DNA from: Nocardioides jensenii JCM 1364 = NBRC 14755
Lineage (GTDB): Bacteria > Actinomycetota > Actinomycetes > Propionibacteriales > Nocardioidaceae
Length of the DNA stretch: 64,000 nucleotides
Direction of reading: 5' to 3'
Assembly: GCF_001552535.1 (NCBI RefSeq)
Contig: NZ_BCRJ01000003.1
Location: 205,217-269,216 of the forward strand
The position numbers and the translations under genes are program-made. Under the pieces are notes generated by a model that was not told the origin of the DNA, did not search any database, and saw only the letters and a list, made by a program, of their open reading frames with translations. Each line of letters opens with the position of its first letter. Position 1 is the stretch's first letter. Below, one piece after another: positions 15,346 through 22,981 of this stretch.

Positions 15346-16980
15346 TCAGTCGGTCAGCATGTGCGGGTAGCCGTGCTCCTTCGGCGGCACGAACGTCTCC
15401 TTGATGGAGCGCGGCGAGGTCCAGCGCATCAGGTTGCTCGGTGCCCCCGCCTTGTCGTTCGTGCCCGAGGCGCGGGCCCCACCGAACGGCTGCTGACCCA
15501 CCACCGCACCGGTCGGCTTGTCGTTGATGTAGAAGTTGCCGGCCGCGAACCGCAGCGTCTTGCGGGCCCACGCGATCGCGGCACGATCCTGCGCGATGAC
15601 CGCGCCGGTCAGGGCGTACGGCGAGGCCGACTCGGCCTGCTCGACGACCTTCTCGAAGTCGGCGTCCTTGTAGACGTGGACGGCCAGGATCGGGCCGAAG
15701 TACTCGGTGGAGAACATCTGGTCGGTGGGGTCCGTGGAGGTGACCACGGTCGGCCGCACGAACCAGCCCACCGAGTCGTCGTAGGTGCCGCCCGCCTCGA
15801 CGGTCAGGTGCTTGGTGCGCTTGGCCCGGGTGATCGCTGCCTTGTGCTTGGCGAAGGCCCGGTCGTCGATGACCGCACCCATGAAGTTGGACAGATCCGT
15901 CACGTCGCCCATCCGCAAGGCATCGACATCCCCGAGGAACTGGTCCTTGAGCTTGTCCCACACCGACTGCGCGACGTAGGCCCGTGACGCCGCGGAGCAC
16001 TTCTGGCCCTGGTACTCGAACGCGCCGCGCAGCATCGCCACACGGGTGACGTCGGGGTCGGCGGAGGGGTGGGCGATGATGAAGTCCTTGCCCCCGGTCT
16101 CGCCGACGATGCGCGGGTAGGACCGGTAGTTGGCGATGTTCGCGCCGACCGTCGACCAGAGATGCTGGAAGACCGGCGTGGAGCCGGTGAAATGGATGCC
16201 GGCCAGGTCCGGGTGGGTCAGCGTGACGTCGGAGACCGCTGCGCCGTGGCCGGGCAGCATGTTGATCACGCCCGGGGGCATGCCGGCCTCCTCGAGCAGC
16301 TCCATGGTCAAGGACGCGGCCAGCTGCTGGGTGGTCGACGGCTTCCAGATCACGGTGTTGCCCATCAACGCCGGGGCGGTGGGCAGGTTGCCAGCGATCG
16401 CGGTGAAGTTGAACGGCGTGATCGCGTAGACGAAGCCCTCGAGGGGCCGGTGGTCGGTGCGGTTCCAGATGCCGGGGCTGTTCGCGATCGGCTGCTCGGT
16501 GAGGATCTGCTTGGCGTAGTGGACGTTGAAGCGCCAGAAGTCGATCAGCTCGCAGGCCGAGTCGATCTCGGCCTGCTGGGCGGTCTTGCTCTGCCCGAGC
16601 ATCGTGGCGGCGTTGATCCGCTGGCGCCACGGGCCGGCAAGGAGGTCCGCCGCCTTGAGCAGGATGGCGCACCGCTCGTCGACCGGCATCGCCCGCCACT
16701 CCGGTGCTGCCTTGGCGGCCGCCTTGATCGCGGCGTCGGCGTCCTTGCCTGTCGAGTTCTTCAGCACACCCAGCACGTGCTGGTGGTCGTGCGGCTGCAC
16801 GACCTTGATCTCTTCGCCACCGCCTGACTTCCGGCGGCCGCCGATGACCGCGCGCAAGGTGTGCTGCTTGCGCTCGAGCTTGTCGATCTCCGCCACCAGC
16901 TCGGCCCGTTCGGGGCTGCCGGGTGCGTAGGTCAGGTTCGGCTCGTTGGTGGGAGCCGGAGGAAAGGTGATTGCGTCCAT
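15346..16980 (-). CDS. pruA: L-glutamate gamma-semialdehyde (1-pyrroline-5-carboxylate) dehydrogenase
   Basis: This 544-residue aldehyde dehydrogenase-superfamily protein has the stand-alone P5C dehydrogenase architecture. Visible motifs are AITPFNFTAIAGNLPTAPALMGN (cofactor region), GIHFTGSTPVFQ, the Glu motif IVGETGGKDF, the catalytic Cys in FEYQGQKCSAASR, and FSTEYFGPILAVHVY. It oxidises glutamate semialdehyde to glutamate with NAD in proline degradation; the adjacent glutamate dehydrogenase could take the product to 2-oxoglutarate. No proline dehydrogenase gene is in the window. Its promoter gives a leaderless ATG at 16980. Confidence 0.96.
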   Translation of the reverse strand: MDAITFPPAPTNEPNLTYAPGSPERAELVAEIDKLERKQHTLRAVIGGRRKSGGGEEIKVVQPHDHQHVLGVLKNSTGKDADAAIKAAAKAAPEWRAMPVDERCAILLKAADLLAGPWRQRINAATMLGQSKTAQQAEIDSACELIDFWRFNVHYAKQILTEQPIANSPGIWNRTDHRPLEGFVYAITPFNFTAIAGNLPTAPALMGNTVIWKPSTTQQLAASLTMELLEEAGMPPGVINMLPGHGAAVSDVTLTHPDLAGIHFTGSTPVFQHLWSTVGANIANYRSYPRIVGETGGKDFIIAHPSADPDVTRVAMLRGAFEYQGQKCSAASRAYVAQSVWDKLKDQFLGDVDALRMGDVTDLSNFMGAVIDDRAFAKHKAAITRAKRTKHLTVEAGGTYDDSVGWFVRPTVVTSTDPTDQMFSTEYFGPILAVHVYKDADFEKVVEQAESASPYALTGAVIAQDRAAIAWARKTLRFAAGNFYINDKPTGAVVGQQPFGGARASGTNDKAGAPSNLMRWTSPRSIKETFVPPKEHGYPHMLTD

Positions 16981-16986
16981 GTCGCG

Positions 16987-17015
16987 ATCGTGTCAGACAG
17001 TGACGTTGCTCTCAA
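16987..17015 (-). promoter_or_regulatory. Promoter of pruA
   Basis: On the minus strand TTGAGA (17010-17015), a 17-base spacer and CACGAT (16987-16992) lie six bases before the ATG, giving an optimal sigma-70-type spacing and a leaderless transcript. Confidence 0.5.
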
Positions 17016-17069
17016 ATGTGCTGGTCCTGCGATGCGCAGGCACACCCGGCCCGACCTCGGCACGCAGGC

Positions 17070-17483
17070 TCAGAGAAGGTCGGCGATCTCCTGGGTGGCG
17101 AACCATGCGAGCTCTGCCACCACAACGCCGTCGGCATCTGCGGTCTGGTCGTCGGTGTCGACGTGGGCCGCGGCGACGTGCTTCCAGACCAGGTCACCCG
17201 GGGCACGCACTGCCGTGGGCTCGCCGGCCAGGTCCCGGGCCTCGACGGTGGTCACGTCGGCGGCGATCACGATGCGACGCGCTCCCCCGCCGCGGTGTTG
17301 CCAGGACTCGTCACCCGCGGCGGAGAGGGCGGCGTACTCCCATTCCTCGGAGTCTCCCTCGGGCCAGGCCGAGCGCAGGTCGTCGGTGACCGCGTGGGCG
17401 TCGAGGGGACCGGCCAGCCGTGAGTCCTCCACCAGCCGGGCGAGCTGATCGCGGTTCAGCGGGACGTAGATGCGGGTGCTCAT
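17070..17483 (-). CDS. DUF6912-like conserved protein
   Basis: This 137-residue protein begins MSTRIYVPLNRDQLARLVE and contains AHAVTDDLRSAWPE...EEWEYAALSAA and RRIVIAADV, a pattern I associate with a small actinobacterial family (DUF6912) of unknown function. Its ATG overlaps the stop of the upstream acyltransferase gene by 4 bases, so it is the second gene of that operon. No membrane segment or catalytic motif is evident. Confidence 0.7.
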   Translation of the reverse strand: MSTRIYVPLNRDQLARLVEDSRLAGPLDAHAVTDDLRSAWPEGDSEEWEYAALSAAGDESWQHRGGGARRIVIAADVTTVEARDLAGEPTAVRAPGDLVWKHVAAAHVDTDDQTADADGVVVAELAWFATQEIADLL

Positions 17484-18934
17484 GGCTTCCGCTCCGTGAC
17501 CCTGCGGCGGCCTCGTGGCGCGCGCGGACGATCGTCGCTGGCGGAGTCGAGCAGCTCGTCGAGCGCCTCCGTCACGCACTGGCCGAAGACGCTCACGTCG
17601 GGCAGCGCGTCACGGTCGGCGGTGATTCCGTAGTGGACGGCCCCGTCGTACGACGTCACGCCGATCGCGAGTGCCTGACCGGGCAGCAGCGGCTGGACCG
17701 GATACGTCTCGACCATGCGGGCGCCCGCGGCGTAGAGCGGGAACTGCGGGCCCGGCACGTTGGTGATGGTGAGGTGGAAGCCCTTGCGCTGCTGAAGCGC
17801 TGCGACGCGTGAGCCGAGCGCGTGGAACGTGGTCGGGGCGAAGCCGGCGATCCCGGCCAGCCGGTTGGCCGCCACGGCCCGGCCCGTCTCTCGGTGGCTC
17901 TTGAACGCGTAGGAGACCTGGTGCAACCGGATCACCGGGCTGGCCTCGCCGATCGGCAGCGTGATCAGGTGACCCGTGATCTGGGTGCCGAGCGAGGTGG
18001 CCTCGAGCTCGTCATCGATCACCGACATCGGCACCATGGCGCGCAAGGACCGCATCGCCGAGGACGACGTGCCCCGAGCCATCAGCCAGCTGCGCAGCGC
18101 TCCGGTCACCGTGGCCAGGATGACGTCGTTGACCGACCCGCCGTGGGCCTGACGAATCCGGCGGTACACCTCCAGATCGGTGGAGACGGTGACGAAACGA
18201 CGCTGCTCGGACAACTCGGCCGAGATCGGGGAGTCGGGAGCGGGCCGGCGGTTGGCCAGCGCGTTGACGACGGTGCGTGTGCGTTGACGTGCCTCGGTCA
18301 TCCGCCGGGCGGCGGAGTCGACGGTGCTCAGCGTGGTCGACAGCAGCACCGCCGGCGAGCGGAGGTTGTCGAGCACGGCGTCGGCGGTGAGTCCCATGGG
18401 GGACGGCGTACGCCGTGGTGCCCAGTCGTCGGGCTCCAGGGACTTCGGCTCGGGCTTGGTGTCGAGCAGCACCTGGCCGAGGTCGACGGTCTCGACGCCG
18501 TCCACCAGGATCTGGTGCGACTTCGAGAGCACGGCCACCCTGCCGTCGGCCAGGCCCTCGATAAAGTAGACCTCCCACAGCGGTCGGCTCATGTCGAGCT
18601 GGCGGCTCATGATGCGCGAGACCAGCTCACGCAGCTGCTCGATAGTGCCGGGCCGCGGCAGGCCGGAGCGCCGTACGTGGAAGCCGAGGTCGAACCGTGA
18701 GTCGTCGACCCAGGTCGGGTTCGCGATCCGCCCCGGCACCTGCTGGATCCGCTGGCGATAGCGTGGCACGAAGGCGATCCGCTCGCCGATCAGATCGACC
18801 AGTGTCTGGTAGTCGAAGCCCGACTCCCCCGGCTCGAAGATCTCGAGGGTGGCGTTCTGCATGGGCGTGGACGCCGATTCGGTGTCCAGAAACACCAGGT
18901 CCCTGGACCGAAGACGCTCGCTCAATCGACTCAC
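17480..18934 (-). CDS. WS/DGAT-family O-acyltransferase with altered active site
   Basis: This 484-residue protein resembles wax ester synthase/diacylglycerol acyltransferases: RLSERDLVFLDTES-like start, PLWEVYFIEGLADGRVAVLSKSHQILVDG, GGSVNDVILATVTGALRSWL, and a C-terminal LTITNVPGPQFPLYAAGARM. The family catalytic motif HHxxxDG reads His140-Gln141-Ile-Leu-Val-Asp145-Gly146 here, so the second His, the catalytic base, is Gln (codon 18512-18514). Either activity is lost or the chemistry differs. GTG 18934 is preferred; the frame runs on to 19003. It is divergent from the lipoprotein gene and coupled to the DUF6912-like gene. Confidence 0.88.
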   Translation of the reverse strand: MSRLSERLRSRDLVFLDTESASTPMQNATLEIFEPGESGFDYQTLVDLIGERIAFVPRYRQRIQQVPGRIANPTWVDDSRFDLGFHVRRSGLPRPGTIEQLRELVSRIMSRQLDMSRPLWEVYFIEGLADGRVAVLSKSHQILVDGVETVDLGQVLLDTKPEPKSLEPDDWAPRRTPSPMGLTADAVLDNLRSPAVLLSTTLSTVDSAARRMTEARQRTRTVVNALANRRPAPDSPISAELSEQRRFVTVSTDLEVYRRIRQAHGGSVNDVILATVTGALRSWLMARGTSSSAMRSLRAMVPMSVIDDELEATSLGTQITGHLITLPIGEASPVIRLHQVSYAFKSHRETGRAVAANRLAGIAGFAPTTFHALGSRVAALQQRKGFHLTITNVPGPQFPLYAAGARMVETYPVQPLLPGQALAIGVTSYDGAVHYGITADRDALPDVSVFGQCVTEALDELLDSASDDRPRAPRGRRRVTERKP

Positions 18935-19020
18935 CCCTGTTCCACGCAATTTGCACTGCATGCGATTCTTGCAGAGGACCTGCCCGACCGGGCGCAGGTC
19001 CATCGTCTGGAGGAGTCGCA

Positions 19021-19398
19021 GTGCACCGTCGTCGAAGGTTGGCCGCCGGGGCCGCCGCCGTCCTGATCACCCTGACCGCCGCGTCCGCGTGCAGTTCCGG
19101 GGACTCCGGCGACAAGGGCGGCAGCAGCACCGAGGACGCATCTGTCATCAACGTCACCATCAAGGGCGACACGGTCGAGCCGAACGGCAAGCGCTACGAC
19201 GTCTCCCGCAACCAGACCGTCGAGTTCGTGATCGATGCCGATGAGGCCGGCGAGATCCACATCCACTCCAAGCCCGAGCAGGAGATCGAGTACGCCGCGG
19301 GCACGTCGACGCACAAGGTGAGCTTCGACAAGCCGGGCATCTTCGCGGTCGAGTCGCACGCGCTCGAGAAGACCATCGTCGAGCTCGAGGTCCGCTGA
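19021..19398 (+). CDS. Cupredoxin-like lipoprotein
   Basis: This 125-residue protein has a twin-arginine-like basic start, a hydrophobic signal and a lipobox TAASAC, so it should be anchored to the outer face of the membrane. The mature part is a small beta-rich domain (NQTVEFVIDADEAGEIHIHSKPEQEIEY...KPGIFAVESHALEKTIVELEV) that resembles the cupredoxin or YHYH-type fold. The His-x-His may bind metal; classical copper ligands are not obvious. The GTG start at 19021 is set by GGAGGAG just upstream. It is directly followed by, and presumably co-transcribed with, a membrane protein gene 2 bases later. Confidence 0.8.
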   Translation: MHRRRRLAAGAAAVLITLTAASACSSGDSGDKGGSSTEDASVINVTIKGDTVEPNGKRYDVSRNQTVEFVIDADEAGEIHIHSKPEQEIEYAAGTSTHKVSFDKPGIFAVESHALEKTIVELEVR

Positions 19399-19400
19399 GC

Positions 19401-20717
19401 GTGGATCTCTTCGCCCATGGCGTGGGCGGCGCGAAGGATCTCCCGATCCCCGCCGAGTACGCCATCGCCGGTGCCTGCGCTGCCCTGGCCGTCTCGTTCA
19501 CCGTCCTGGCACTCGCCTGGCGTACGCCGCGCTTCAACACGGGATCCCCGGCGCGTCCGGCCGCCCCGCTGCTCACCGAGATCGTCGACTCGCCGTGGTT
19601 CCGAGGGCTGGTCCGGGCGTGGGGGTTCTCGTTCTTCCTCTACGTGGCCGCGGCCGGCGTGTTCGGCAAGGACCTCGCGATCAACCCGATCTTCGGGGTC
19701 TTCTTCGTGCTGCTGTGGGTCGGCGTGGTGCCGATGTCGCTGGCCTTCGGGCCCTTCTACAAGGCGATCAGCCCGGTCCGCACCATCAACTGGGCGCTGG
19801 CCAGGCTGTCCGGGTCAGACCCCGACGTCGGGCTGCGCACGTATCCGGAGCGGTTGGGCTACTGGCCGGCGGCCCTGGGGCTGTTCGCCTTCGTGTGGTT
19901 CGAGCTGGTCTATCCGTTCAACGCCGAGCTCGGTCCGCTCCGCCTGTGGTGTGCCATCTATGTCGGCGTGATGCTCATCGGCGGAGCGCTGTTCGGCAAC
20001 CGGTTCTATGAGCACGCGGACCCGTTCGAGGTGCTCTCCACCCTGGTCGGTCACCTGTCCGTGTGGGGCCGGGAGCAGGGACGGGTCGTGCTGCGCAGTC
20101 CCTTGGCGAACCTCGATCTGGTGCCCGTCCGCCCGGGGCTGCTCGCGGTCGGGTCCGTGCTGCTGGGCAGCACCGCGTTCGACTCCTACAAGGGGTCGAA
20201 CCACTGGACCCGGTTCATCCAGACCACGGACATGAACCCCAACTGGGTCAACCTGGCCGGGCTCGTCCTCTTCGTCGCAGCGGTGGGCCTGCTCTTCGCC
20301 GGCGCCACCATGCTCACCGGCATCCACGACGTGATGCGGCGCCGCGAGCTGCCGGCCGAGTTCGCGCACTCCCTCATCCCCATCGTGGTGGGCTACGTCG
20401 TCGCCCACTACCTGAGCTATCTCGTGGAATACGGTCAGCAGACCGTGATCCTGCTCAGCGACCCGCTGAGCAACGGGTCGAACCTCCTGGGCACCGGCAA
20501 CCGGGCGATCAACTACTGGCTCAGCTATCACCCCACCTTCCTGGCCATGACCAAGGTGGCCGGGGTGATCGTCGGCCACGTGCTGGCCGTGGTGGCCGCG
20601 CACGACCGAGCCGTGCGCCTGCTGCCGAAGCGCCACCAGCTGACCGGTCAGCTGTCGCTGCTGGTGGTGATGGTCGGGTTCACCATCGGCGGCCTGGCCC
20701 TGCTCTTCAGCTCCTGA
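19401..20717 (+). CDS. Polytopic membrane protein (actinobacterial family annotated 'fenitrothion hydrolase')
   Basis: This 438-residue protein has about ten to eleven membrane segments. It begins VDLFAHGVGGAKDLPIP and contains ALAWRTPRF early. I associate this pattern with an actinobacterial family often labelled fenitrothion hydrolase in databases; that activity is doubtful and no hydrolase motif is visible. The pairing with a secreted cupredoxin-like lipoprotein suggests a role in copper or other metal handling at the membrane, which is inference. The GTG start lies 2 bases after the lipoprotein stop. Its end overlaps by 11 bases the convergent CpaE-like gene. Confidence 0.8.
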   Translation: MDLFAHGVGGAKDLPIPAEYAIAGACAALAVSFTVLALAWRTPRFNTGSPARPAAPLLTEIVDSPWFRGLVRAWGFSFFLYVAAAGVFGKDLAINPIFGVFFVLLWVGVVPMSLAFGPFYKAISPVRTINWALARLSGSDPDVGLRTYPERLGYWPAALGLFAFVWFELVYPFNAELGPLRLWCAIYVGVMLIGGALFGNRFYEHADPFEVLSTLVGHLSVWGREQGRVVLRSPLANLDLVPVRPGLLAVGSVLLGSTAFDSYKGSNHWTRFIQTTDMNPNWVNLAGLVLFVAAVGLLFAGATMLTGIHDVMRRRELPAEFAHSLIPIVVGYVVAHYLSYLVEYGQQTVILLSDPLSNGSNLLGTGNRAINYWLSYHPTFLAMTKVAGVIVGHVLAVVAAHDRAVRLLPKRHQLTGQLSLLVVMVGFTIGGLALLFSS

Positions 20718-21942
20718 GCCGTCGCTTCGACACCCTCCCGGTGCCCGGGCGCAGGCCGTCGACGAGCGCCGCCACCGCACGCGAGAGCGAGCTCTCCCCC
20801 AGCTCGCTGAGCATCCGGCCTGCCAGCAGGGCACGGTCGGTGGTGGCGCGGTCGTCGGGCAGGAAGTGAAGACCGGCCAGCTCAGCGAATCCACCGAGCA
20901 TGCCGGCCACGTCTGATTCCGACCAGCCCAGTGAGGCACGCATCCGGTTGATCACGACGTGCACGGGGCGGCCACCGGTCAGCTCCCGCAGCTCGACCAG
21001 TCCCCGGGCCAGCCGAGAGAGCCCGACCGGGTCCGCGGATCCGACCACGACCAGGTCGTCGGCAGCGGCTATCGCCTCGAGCGTCATGCCGTTGCGCCCC
21101 GGGCGACCGGCCAGCTCGGCACTGAGGTCCTCCTCGAGCGCGAACCCGGTGTCCACCACGACCTCCCCCTGTCGCCGACCCAGGTCGATCAGCTGATCGA
21201 CGACCCCGGAGCGGACCTCCACCCAACGGTCGGGCCGAGGAAGCCCGGTGATCACGCGGAGTCCGGCAACGCGTCGCTGGAGACCCAGATAGGCACCCGG
21301 CAGGTCCCCGGCGGCCGCCGTTCTCGCACACGCCAGGAGCCCGGAGACCTCGTCAAGAACGCCGAGATGCTGACCGACCGATCCGCCCCAGGGGTCGATG
21401 TCGAGGACCAGGGGCGCCGCTCCACGGCGGGCCAGCTCGCCGGCGACGGCCAGTGCGACCGTCGTACGCCCGGGTGCGCCGGTGGGGCCCCACACGACAA
21501 TCGTGCGTCCACGACCCGGCCCCACCGCCGGTCCCTCGCGTGTGGGCTCGGAGTCCTGGTGATCGGCGGCGGCTGCCGCAAGGACGGCATCGGGCAGGTG
21601 GTCCACCTGGGCCACCCCGATCGCGAACCGCATGCCGAGCCGGTGCAACCGGTCGCGGAGGTCTTCGCGGGCTGGGTCGGCGAGGACGGCGACCGGCTCG
21701 ATGCCGTGGAGGCGCAGGTGATGGACAGCGGCTGCGTCGAGACCGGGAGCGTCCAGGGAGAGGACGGCGACGCTGGCCTCCCCCGTGGTGGCCGCCGCCA
21801 TCAGGTCAGTGACGTCGACGCAGCGCTTCAGCACGACCATGCCGGGTCGCCCGGTCAGCGCGGGCAGGGCGGTCGACTCCCACGGGGCGCCCGCGGCCAG
21901 GACCAGCACGCAGGTGCGGGATCCGCCCTCCGTCGGGTTCAT
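20707..21942 (-). CDS. CpaE/TadZ-like ParA-superfamily protein with degenerate P-loop
   Basis: This 411-residue protein has a receiver-like N-terminal domain (about 1-140) and a MinD/ParA-type domain (from about 150). The P-loop reads WGPTGAPGRTTVA: both the deviant-Walker Lys and the P-loop Lys are missing (Arg in GRTT). The later VLDIDPWGGS and VVDTGF segments are normal. CpaE/TadZ proteins position pilus or division machinery, and many have atypical Walker A motifs. It is coupled by ATGA to the SAF-domain gene upstream. No pilus (tad) genes are present in the window. Confidence 0.8.
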   Translation of the reverse strand: MNPTEGGSRTCVLVLAAGAPWESTALPALTGRPGMVVLKRCVDVTDLMAAATTGEASVAVLSLDAPGLDAAAVHHLRLHGIEPVAVLADPAREDLRDRLHRLGMRFAIGVAQVDHLPDAVLAAAAADHQDSEPTREGPAVGPGRGRTIVVWGPTGAPGRTTVALAVAGELARRGAAPLVLDIDPWGGSVGQHLGVLDEVSGLLACARTAAAGDLPGAYLGLQRRVAGLRVITGLPRPDRWVEVRSGVVDQLIDLGRRQGEVVVDTGFALEEDLSAELAGRPGRNGMTLEAIAAADDLVVVGSADPVGLSRLARGLVELRELTGGRPVHVVINRMRASLGWSESDVAGMLGGFAELAGLHFLPDDRATTDRALLAGRMLSELGESSLSRAVAALVDGLRPGTGRVSKRRLRS

Positions 21943-22640
21943 CGGTCGCCATCGGGGTCGACGAAGAAGATCCGCCCGACACTCAACGCACCGACCACCT
22001 GCTCGAGCTGCTCGTCGGTCAGGTCACGCACCCCGATCAGGATCTCTCGCGTGCCCACGCCACCGAAGGAGTCGTCGACGGCCGGAGCCTCGATCACGAC
22101 GATGTCCCGGAGCACCGGGCCGGCATCCTTGATCGCCTCGGCCAGGTTGCTCGCATCCGGCGGCCCCACCCAGACGTCGAGCATCGCGCCCTTCTCGACC
22201 AGCAGGTCGCCGGTGCCCACGGGGATGGTCAAGGACACGCGACGCAGGCCGTCGTCCTTGCCCAACGCGGCCCGCGGCACCAGCTCACCGGCCCCGACGG
22301 ACCGGGTCAGCGTCGACTGTTCGGGGAGGTCCTTGTCGCCGGAGAGATAGAGGGCGAGCTCGTCGTCGCCGAGGTGCACCCGCCTGGCGACCAGGTCGCC
22401 GTCGCCGACCTTCTCGCCCTGGGCCAGGTCCGCGCGGGCTGCCCAGACCTCGACCGTGTTGTCGGCTCCCCCGAGCACGCGCGCCCCGATCAGCACCGAG
22501 ACGGCCACCAGGGCCACCCCGATCCAGAGTCGTGGGTCACGCCAGCCCGATCTGCCGGTCCGTGTCGCGAGGGGTGCTTCCGTCTTCCCGAGAATTGCGC
22601 TCACCCTCACATCATGTGCGAGATCCGGGCGATTCGTCAT
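21939..22640 (-). CDS. SAF-domain protein, CpaB/RcpC-like
   Basis: This protein of about 233 residues has one N-terminal membrane anchor (DPRLWIGVALVAVSVLIGARVLG) followed by a SAF domain (VWAARADLAQGEKVGDGDLVARRV, AGELVPRAAL), the arrangement of CpaB/RcpC pilus-assembly proteins. It is translationally coupled to the CpaE-like gene. In actinobacteria this pair often occurs apart from complete pilus loci. The start could be ATG 22640 or a downstream GTG near 22608. A consensus DnaA-box-like TTGTCCACA sits just upstream (22645-22653). Confidence 0.8.
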   Translation of the reverse strand: MTNRPDLAHDVRVSAILGKTEAPLATRTGRSGWRDPRLWIGVALVAVSVLIGARVLGGADNTVEVWAARADLAQGEKVGDGDLVARRVHLGDDELALYLSGDKDLPEQSTLTRSVGAGELVPRAALGKDDGLRRVSLTIPVGTGDLLVEKGAMLDVWVGPPDASNLAEAIKDAGPVLRDIVVIEAPAVDDSFGGVGTREILIGVRDLTDEQLEQVVGALSVGRIFFVDPDGDR

Positions 22641-22644
22641 CTGG

Positions 22645-22653
22645 TTGTCCACA
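22645..22653 (+). promoter_or_regulatory. DnaA-box-like TTGTCCACA
   Basis: A 9-base exact match to the actinobacterial DnaA-box consensus lies between the divergent SAF and HTH genes. It is isolated, so it is not an origin. It could be chance or a regulatory site. Confidence 0.3.
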
Positions 22654-22705
22654 GGCAACGCGCCGGAACTGCGCCGACAGGTTCCGAGATGGCAGAGTTG
22701 GGCAC

Positions 22706-22951
22706 ATGCCCGCATCACCGCGCTTCCTCACGCTGCCCGATGTGGCCGAGGTGCTCAACACGTCAGCGGCCCAGGTCTACGCCCTGGTCCGTCGCGGCGA
22801 CCTGCCGGCGATCAAGATCGGCGGCCGCGGCCAGTGGCGGGTCGAGGCCCAGCAGCTCGAGGACTACATCCAGCGCATGTACGCCGAGGCGCGCACGTTC
22901 GTCGAGGAGCATCCGTTCAGTGAGGCCGACACCGAAGTCCCGGCAGACTGA
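22706..22951 (+). CDS. Small helix-turn-helix (excisionase/BldC-like) DNA-binding protein
   Basis: This 81-residue protein is a MerR/excisionase-type winged helix (FLTLPDVAEVLNTSAAQVYALVRRGDLPAIKIGGRGQWRVEAQQLEDYI) with a short acidic tail. Actinobacteria carry chromosomal, non-phage members of this family that act as regulators. It is divergent from the SAF gene, and no integrase is nearby, so a phage origin is not supported. Confidence 0.85.
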   Translation: MPASPRFLTLPDVAEVLNTSAAQVYALVRRGDLPAIKIGGRGQWRVEAQQLEDYIQRMYAEARTFVEEHPFSEADTEVPAD

Positions 22952-22981
22952 TCGGCACGGCCCCTCAGTCGCGCCGCACGA

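Noticed and set aside
22706..22951. Excisionase as a sign of a prophage or integrative element
   Set aside because: No integrase, attachment site or phage gene is nearby; such HTH proteins are common chromosomal regulators in actinobacteria.
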